Shown: positions 59,688 to 64,000 of the stretch, one piece after another
How positions within the stretch are numbered: position 1 is the first letter of the stretch
How the letters are laid out: the number at the start of each line of letters is the position of its first letter
Assembly: GCF_023721835.1 (NCBI RefSeq)
Contig: NZ_JAMKFE010000009.1
Coordinates: forward strand, 124,001-188,000
Origin: Caldimonas mangrovi
GTDB taxonomy: Bacteria > Pseudomonadota > Gammaproteobacteria > Burkholderiales > Burkholderiaceae_C
DNA length: 64,000 nucleotides
Reading direction: 5' to 3'
The notes under the pieces: model-generated
What the model saw: only the letters and a program-made list of their open reading frames with translations
Databases searched by the model: none
Told to the model about the DNA's origin: nothing
Translations under genes and position numbers: made by a program

Positions 59688-61328
59688 TCAGAGCACCTCG
59701 CTGGCGAAGTCCGCCAGCCGCGAGCGTTCGCCGCGCGCGAGGGTGACGTGGCCGCTGTGCGGCCAACCCTTGAAACGGTCTACCGCGTAGGTAAGGCCCG
59801 AGCTGCCCTCGGTGAGGTAGGGCGTGTCGATCTGAGCCAAATTGCCCAGGCAGACGATCTTGGTGCCGGGCCCGGCGCGGGTGATCAGCGTCTTCATCTG
59901 CTTGGGCGTCAGGTTCTGCGCCTCGTCGATGATCACGAACTTGTTCAGAAAGGTGCGGCCGCGCATGAAGTTCAGGCTTTTGATCTTGATCTTCGAGCGC
60001 ACCAGTTCGTTGGTGGCCGCACGTCCCCATTCGCCGGCACCGGAGTCCGAGCGTGCCAGCACTTCGAGGTTGTCATCGAGCGCGCCCATCCAGGGCGACA
60101 TCTTTTCCTCCTCGGTACCGGGCAGATAGCCGATGTCCTCACCGACCGGCACCGTGACGCGCGTCACGATGATCTCGGTGTAGCGCCGCTCGTCGAGCAC
60201 CTGGCTCAGGCCGGAGGCCAGTGTCATCAGCGTCTTGCCGGTGCCGGCCGTGCCTGTCAGAGTCACGAAATCGCACTCAGGATCCATCAGCAGGTTCAGC
60301 GCGAAGTTTTGCTCGCGGTTGCGACCCACCACGCCCCAGACCGCGTTCTTCTGGTGGGTGTATTCCTTCACCGTGCGCAGTACGGCGGTCTTGCCGGTGA
60401 TCTCGGTGACCTTGGCATACAACGGCGCAACGCCTGGCGCTTCAAGGTAGACGAACTGGTTGACGAGCAATGCCGGCACCAGCGGTCCGCTGATGCGGTA
60501 GAAGGTCAGGCCGCCTTGCTGCCAGCTTTCCATGGTCTTGCCGTGCCGCTCCCAGAAGTCCCCAGGCAACGCAAGCACGCCGGTATAGAGCAGGTCGACG
60601 TCGTCGAGCGTCTTGTCGTTGTAGTAGTCCTCTGCAGGCAGCCCGAGCGCACGCGCCTTGATGCGCATGTTGATGTCCTTGGACACCAGCGCGACATCGC
60701 GCTCAGGATGCTGCGCGCGCAAGGCCTGCACCACGCCGAGTATCTGGTTGTCGGCCTTGCCCTGTGGCAGCCCTTCCGGCAATTCGATCTTCAGCAACTG
60801 CGTCTGGAAGAACAGGCTGCCAGCGGCTTCGCGATGGCCGGTCTTGGCCAGCGGGATGCCGTCCGGCATCGCTCGCGGGCTGTCGGCGACGAGCGCGTCC
60901 AGCTCGCGGCTGACCTGCCGGGCATTGCGGGCCACTTCCGACATGCCGCGCTTGTGGCTGTCGAGCTCCTCCAGCGTGATCATCGGCAGATAGATGTCGT
61001 GCTCGTCGAAGCGGAACAGCGACATCGGGTCGTGCATCAGCACATTGGTGTCCAGCACGAACAGGCGTTTCGGCCCGGCCGGCGTGGAACGTCTGGGAGT
61101 CACTGCCTTGTTCGGTGCAGGGCGTGCCGGGACCGCGGTGACCGTCTTCGCCTGAGGCTTGGCGGTCGCGGGAGCTGGTTTGTCTTGGGGGTCGAACAGA
61201 TCGAGCACGGCCGGCGAAGCAGGCTCGGCCTTGGAGGAGCGTTTCGCCGGCCGGGGGGCAGCTTGCGCGTCGATGTCGGCGAGGGAAAGGACGGTGGCTT
61301 TCTTGGCGGGTGGCTTCGGCAGTGGCAT
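59688..61328 (-). CDS. PhoH-family ATPase with PIN domain (YlaK type)
   Basis: The 546-residue protein has a basic, Pro/Ala-rich N-terminal stretch. A PIN nuclease domain follows (RLFVLDTNVLMHDPMSLFRF, and VALVSKDINMRIKA), then a PhoH ATPase domain with Walker A TGTAGTGKT (Lys365) and Walker B FVIIDEAQNLTP. PIN-PhoH proteins are RNA-linked helicase/nuclease candidates in family studies; the exact substrate is not established. ATG 61328 is chosen as the first Met before the low-complexity arm. It follows the bcp gene and its terminator, so it is probably separately transcribed. Confidence 0.88.
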   Translation of the reverse strand: MPLPKPPAKKATVLSLADIDAQAAPRPAKRSSKAEPASPAVLDLFDPQDKPAPATAKPQAKTVTAVPARPAPNKAVTPRRSTPAGPKRLFVLDTNVLMHDPMSLFRFDEHDIYLPMITLEELDSHKRGMSEVARNARQVSRELDALVADSPRAMPDGIPLAKTGHREAAGSLFFQTQLLKIELPEGLPQGKADNQILGVVQALRAQHPERDVALVSKDINMRIKARALGLPAEDYYNDKTLDDVDLLYTGVLALPGDFWERHGKTMESWQQGGLTFYRISGPLVPALLVNQFVYLEAPGVAPLYAKVTEITGKTAVLRTVKEYTHQKNAVWGVVGRNREQNFALNLLMDPECDFVTLTGTAGTGKTLMTLASGLSQVLDERRYTEIIVTRVTVPVGEDIGYLPGTEEEKMSPWMGALDDNLEVLARSDSGAGEWGRAATNELVRSKIKIKSLNFMRGRTFLNKFVIIDEAQNLTPKQMKTLITRAGPGTKIVCLGNLAQIDTPYLTEGSSGLTYAVDRFKGWPHSGHVTLARGERSRLADFASEVL

Positions 61329-61359
61329 TGCGGGGCGACGTGGCTAACGTCAGGCTGCG

Positions 61360-61393
61360 AAAACAAAAAGCCGCACAGCAAGCTGTGCGGCTT
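61360..61393 (-). terminator. Terminator after bcp
   Basis: AAGCCGCACAGC (61368-61379) and GCTGTGCGGCTT (61382-61393) form a stem. On the minus strand it is followed by TTTTTGTTTT. It lies about 112 bases past the bcp stop and before the phoH start. Confidence 0.85.
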
Positions 61394-61504
61394 CGCGGTT
61401 TATGCAGGAGTCCAACTCAACGGCATGGACCCATTATGCACAAGTCAGATGGCTGATCAACGATGGTGTCGGCGGGGACCGCGACAGCGGTTGCCTGCGC
61501 GGTA

Positions 61505-61981
61505 TCAGGCCGACTTCTTGAGTGCCTTGACGGCCTTCAGCACGTCGTCGACATGGCCTGCGACCTTGATGCCACGCCATTCGTGGCGCAGGACTCCATC
61601 ACTGTCGACCACAAACGTGCTGCGCTCGATCCCCTTGACCTTCTTGCCGTACATGATCTTGTTCTTGACCACGCCGAACATGTGACACATCTTTTCTTCC
61701 GTGTCGGCGATCAGGTCGAACGGCAGTTCCAGGCTTTGCTTGAACTTGTCGTGCGAGGCCATGTTGTCGCGCGAAACGCCAAATACCACCGCACCGGCCT
61801 TCAAGAAGTCCTTGTGCTTGTCGCGGAATTGCATCGCCTCGGTGGTGCAGCCTGGGGTATTGTCTTTGGGGTAGAAGTACAGGACGACGGTTTGCCCCGC
61901 AAAACCCTGCGGGGTGTACTTCACACCGCCGGTCGCGAGCGCTTCAAATTCCGGGAGGGGTTTATTGAGAGCTGGCGTCAT
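61505..61981 (-). CDS. bcp: Peroxiredoxin, Bcp/PrxQ type
   Basis: This is a thioredoxin-dependent thiol peroxidase that reduces peroxides in the cytosol. The 158-residue protein has the peroxidatic Cys45 in PKDNTPGCTTEAMQF, within the PXXX(T/S)XXC motif. The resolving cysteine at the usual +5 position is Met50, so this looks like a 1-Cys variant or one using Cys99 (EEKMCHMFG). Other conserved residues include the Arg in GIERSTFVVDSDG. The start at 61981 is the first ATG and gives family length. Confidence 0.92.
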   Translation of the reverse strand: MTPALNKPLPEFEALATGGVKYTPQGFAGQTVVLYFYPKDNTPGCTTEAMQFRDKHKDFLKAGAVVFGVSRDNMASHDKFKQSLELPFDLIADTEEKMCHMFGVVKNKIMYGKKVKGIERSTFVVDSDGVLRHEWRGIKVAGHVDDVLKAVKALKKSA

Positions 61982-62100
61982 GTAGATTTTGGAAGTGGTG
62001 CGCCCGGTAGGCGTAGCCCCTCATTATACGGGCACCTGTCAATTCCCCCGACGTGCGGGCCCTTTGCAGGCCTGCCAGAAACGCCAGTTGCGCGGGCGTT

Positions 62101-62475
62101 TCAACTTGCGATCAGCAGTGCCGCCACCACGGTGCGGCCTTCCGACACGAGGATGTTGTAGGTACGGCACGCCGCGCCTGTGTCCATCGTCTCGACACCG
62201 ATGCCCCGCTCGATGAGCGGGCGCAACGCTTCCGGGCTTGCGAAGCGCAGTCGCGCGCCGCTGCCGAACAGCACGACTTCGGGTTCCAGCCGTGCCACCT
62301 GCTCGAAGTGCTCTGCGCGGAGGTCCTCGATCCGCTTGCAGGACCAATCGACCACGTCGCCCTTGGATGGCACGACCACGCTGGCGTGGTGCACCCGCCC
62401 GTTGATCGTCACGCCGCCCGGGCCGTGGGCGCCTATGACGTTGGCTGAATCGATGCGGTCGGGCTGAAGTTTCAC
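62101..62475 (-). CDS. Mth938-like domain protein (DUF498/NDUFAF3-like)
   Basis: The 124-residue protein has the Mth938 fold signatures GPGGVTINGRVH, VVLFGSGARLRFASPEALRPLIERGIGVETMDTGAACRTYNILVSEGRTVVAALL. A human homologue is a complex I assembly factor; the bacterial function is not established. ATG 62475 is the first. It is transcribed divergently from the aminotransferase gene, and a minus-strand TATAAT (62559-62564) lies upstream. Confidence 0.82.
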   Translation of the reverse strand: MKLQPDRIDSANVIGAHGPGGVTINGRVHHASVVVPSKGDVVDWSCKRIEDLRAEHFEQVARLEPEVVLFGSGARLRFASPEALRPLIERGIGVETMDTGAACRTYNILVSEGRTVVAALLIAS

Positions 62476-62558
62476 GTCGAGATTGCAACTGGGGTGAAGT
62501 ACTGCGGCCGGACACGCGTGTCCATTTCGGGCCGGTGACGAGCGAAGCGTGTGGTTAA

Positions 62559-62564
62559 ATTATA
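62559..62564 (-). promoter_or_regulatory. Minus-strand -10 element for the Mth938-like gene
   Basis: A perfect TATAAT on the minus strand lies about 85 bases upstream of the start. TTTACA lies 21 bases further upstream, so the spacing is off and the call is weak. Confidence 0.3.
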
Positions 62565-62630
62565 GGTTTTGCACTGCAGCAAACCTGTAAATCCTTGCTG
62601 CCACCGATTTTTCCGTCTGCGGAGGTTCTT

Positions 62631-63857
62631 TTGAAACCCGTCTCCAAATCCGCCAAGCTGGCCAATGTCTGCTACGACATCCGGGGGCCGGTGCTGGAGA
62701 AGGCTCGCCAGATGGAAGAAGAGGGCCAGAAGATCATCAAGCTGAACATCGGCAATCTGGCCGTGTTCGGCCTGGAGCCGCCCGACGAGATCGTGCAGGA
62801 CATGATCCGTAACGTGCCGCATACGGCCGGCTATACCGATTCGAAGGGTCTCTTCGCGCCACGCAAGGCGGTGGTGCACTACACGCAGGAGAAGAACGTG
62901 CGTGGCGTGACGGTCGACGACGTGTTCCTCGGCAACGGGGCGTCGGAGTTGATCGGCATGTCGATGAACGCGCTGCTCAACGACGGTGACGAGGTGCTGA
63001 TCCCGGCGCCGGACTATCCGCTGTACACGGCGGTGGTGGCGCTGTCGGGCGGCAAGCCGGTGCACTACATGTGCGACGAGCAGGCAGACTGGATGCCGGA
63101 CGTTGCCGACATCAAGAGCAAGCTCACGTCCAACACGAAGGCCATCGTCGTCATCAATCCGAACAACCCGACCGGCGCGCTGTACCCCGATACGCTGCTG
63201 CTCGAACTGGTCGAGATCGCTCGTGAGCACCAGCTGATCGTGTTCGCCGATGAGATCTACGACAAGACGCTGTACGACGGCCACACGCATACCAGCATCG
63301 CTTCGCTGGCCGACGACGTGCTGTGCGTCACGTTCAACGGCCTGTCGAAGAACTACCGTTCCTGCGGCTATCGCGCCGGCTGGATGGTGGTGTCGGGCGA
63401 AAAGAAGCATGCGCGCGACTACATCGAGGGCCTGAACATGCTGGCTTCGATGCGCCTGTGTGCGAACACGCCGGGGCAGTTGGCGATCCAGACGGCGCTC
63501 GGGGGCTACCAGAGCATCAAGGACCTGGTGGCGCCGGGCGGCCGACTGTGCCGCCAACGTGATCTGGCGCACCAGTTGCTGACCGACATCCCAGGCGTCA
63601 GCTGCGTCAAGCCGAAGGCCGCGTTGTACATGTTCCCGCGGCTCGACCCGAAGCTGTATCCGATCGAGGACGACCAGCAGTTCGCCTACGAGCTGCTGGC
63701 CGAGGAGAAGGTACTGATCGTGCAGGGCACCGGCTTCAACTGGCCGCAGCCCGACCACTTCCGGCTGGTGTTCCTGCCGAACTCGGACGACCTCACGGAG
63801 GCCGTTGGCCGCATCGCACGTTTCCTCGAGCACTACCGCAAACGTCATTCCTACTGA
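62631..63857 (+). CDS. alaA: Pyridoxal-phosphate aminotransferase, AlaA type
   Basis: This is a fold-type I aminotransferase closest to E. coli YfbQ/AlaA (glutamate-pyruvate). The 408-residue protein has DIRGPVLEKARQMEEEGQKIIKLNIGN, the cofactor segment IVVINPNNPTGALYP, FADEIYD, and the PLP lysine in NGLSKNYRSCGYRAGWMV. TTG 62631 is chosen because GGAGG is 5 bases upstream; an earlier TTG at 62595 has no such site. Downstream is hom, so alanine/threonine-branch amino-acid metabolism is grouped. Confidence 0.9.
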   Translation: MKPVSKSAKLANVCYDIRGPVLEKARQMEEEGQKIIKLNIGNLAVFGLEPPDEIVQDMIRNVPHTAGYTDSKGLFAPRKAVVHYTQEKNVRGVTVDDVFLGNGASELIGMSMNALLNDGDEVLIPAPDYPLYTAVVALSGGKPVHYMCDEQADWMPDVADIKSKLTSNTKAIVVINPNNPTGALYPDTLLLELVEIAREHQLIVFADEIYDKTLYDGHTHTSIASLADDVLCVTFNGLSKNYRSCGYRAGWMVVSGEKKHARDYIEGLNMLASMRLCANTPGQLAIQTALGGYQSIKDLVAPGGRLCRQRDLAHQLLTDIPGVSCVKPKAALYMFPRLDPKLYPIEDDQQFAYELLAEEKVLIVQGTGFNWPQPDHFRLVFLPNSDDLTEAVGRIARFLEHYRKRHSY

Positions 63858-63875
63858 ATCACTGATCGAGTTCCT

Positions 63876-64000
63876 ATGAATCCCATCCGCATCGGGTTGC
63901 TGGGCGCCGGCGTCGTCGCCAGCGGTGTCGTGAACGTCCTCAGCCGGAATCAGGCCGAAATCAAGCGCCGTGCCGGGCGTGGCATCGAGGTCGCGCGCAT
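63876..64000 (+). CDS. hom: Homoserine dehydrogenase, N-terminal fragment (cut by window edge)
   Basis: This is the NAD(P)-dependent enzyme making homoserine for threonine and methionine. Only about 41 residues are visible, MNPIRIGLLGAGVVASGVVN then VLSRNQAEIKRRAGRGIEVAR. They include the Rossmann GLLGAGVVASG and the family's NQAEIKRRAGRGIEV. The start is ATG 63876, 18 bases after the aminotransferase stop. The rest lies beyond the window. Confidence 0.85.
   Translation, partial: MNPIRIGLLGAGVVASGVVNVLSRNQAEIKRRAGRGIEVAR

Noticed and set aside
59616-61685. Plus-strand open frame of 689 codons opposite phoH
   Set aside because: Shadow of phoH; its sequence is rich in His, Arg and Val without motifs.

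Overview
The window is about two-thirds G+C, densely coding, and almost entirely bacterial housekeeping. Gene order and protein types point to a betaproteobacterium of the order Burkholderiales, probably near the Rubrivivax/Leptothrix/Caldimonas branch. The supporting signs are lpdA next to zapE, rlmN-pilW-rodZ-ispG-hisS-yfgM-bamB-der-hfq-hflX-hflK-hflC-hisZ-purA, rpsB through rnhB, and rpsF-priB-rpsR-rplI-dnaB. The order-level call is an inference. No phage, transposase, CRISPR array, integrase, secretion cluster or defence cluster is visible. No gene-free stretch exceeds 300 bases; the longest gap (7400-7680) is 281 bases. The gap at 27270-27471 holds nothing I recognise.

Layout. 1-7.4 kb: the 3' part of lpdA, zapE, a PP2C phosphatase, a YdcH-like small protein, a DinG-family helicase whose N-terminus is built from tandem DNA repeats, bamD and rluD. 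7.7-11.1 kb: scpB, an oversized rluB, and ndk. 11.1-19.9 kb: rlmN, pilW, rodZ, ispG, hisS, yfgM, bamB and der, mostly overlapping or closely spaced. 20-27.3 kb: hfq, hflX, hflK, hflC, yjeT, hisZ, purA and a purine-type phosphoribosyltransferase. 27.5-34.2 kb: a reverse-strand tRNA-Leu(CAG), rnr, then reverse-strand nnrDE, a D-amino-acid dehydrogenase-like flavoprotein and an amidase. 34.4-49.3 kb: the long envelope and translation cluster rpsB, tsf, pyrH, frr, uppS, cdsA, dxr, rseP, bamA, skp, lpxD, fabZ, lpxA, lpxB, rnhB and an rRNA/tRNA methyltransferase. 49.3-56.3 kb: divergent ppsR/ppsA, a two-gene cassette of unknown role, and a DUF4212/sodium-solute symporter pair. 56.5-64 kb: rpsF, priB, rpsR, rplI, dnaB, phoH, bcp, an Mth938-like protein, an AlaA-type aminotransferase and the start of homoserine dehydrogenase.

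How the genes work together. The 34-49 kb block couples translation (S2, EF-Ts, RRF) with lipid carriers (UppS, CdsA, Dxr), outer-membrane assembly (RseP, BamA, Skp) and lipid A synthesis (LpxD, FabZ, LpxA, LpxB). BamB and BamD, elsewhere in the window, complete much of the BAM complex. PpsR controls PpsA by phosphorylation, and the two genes are divergent neighbours. Rho-independent terminators are clear after lpdA, rpsB, ppsA, the symporter, rplI, dnaB/phoH, the tRNA and bcp.

I did not find a convincing new multi-gene system. The most unusual signals are the repeat-built N-terminus of the DinG helicase, an exact 27-residue periodicity in the RluB tail, a drop in G+C confined to the BamA barrel, a perfect hairpin between hfq and hflX, and a strong Shine-Dalgarno site in rnr with no canonical start codon behind it.
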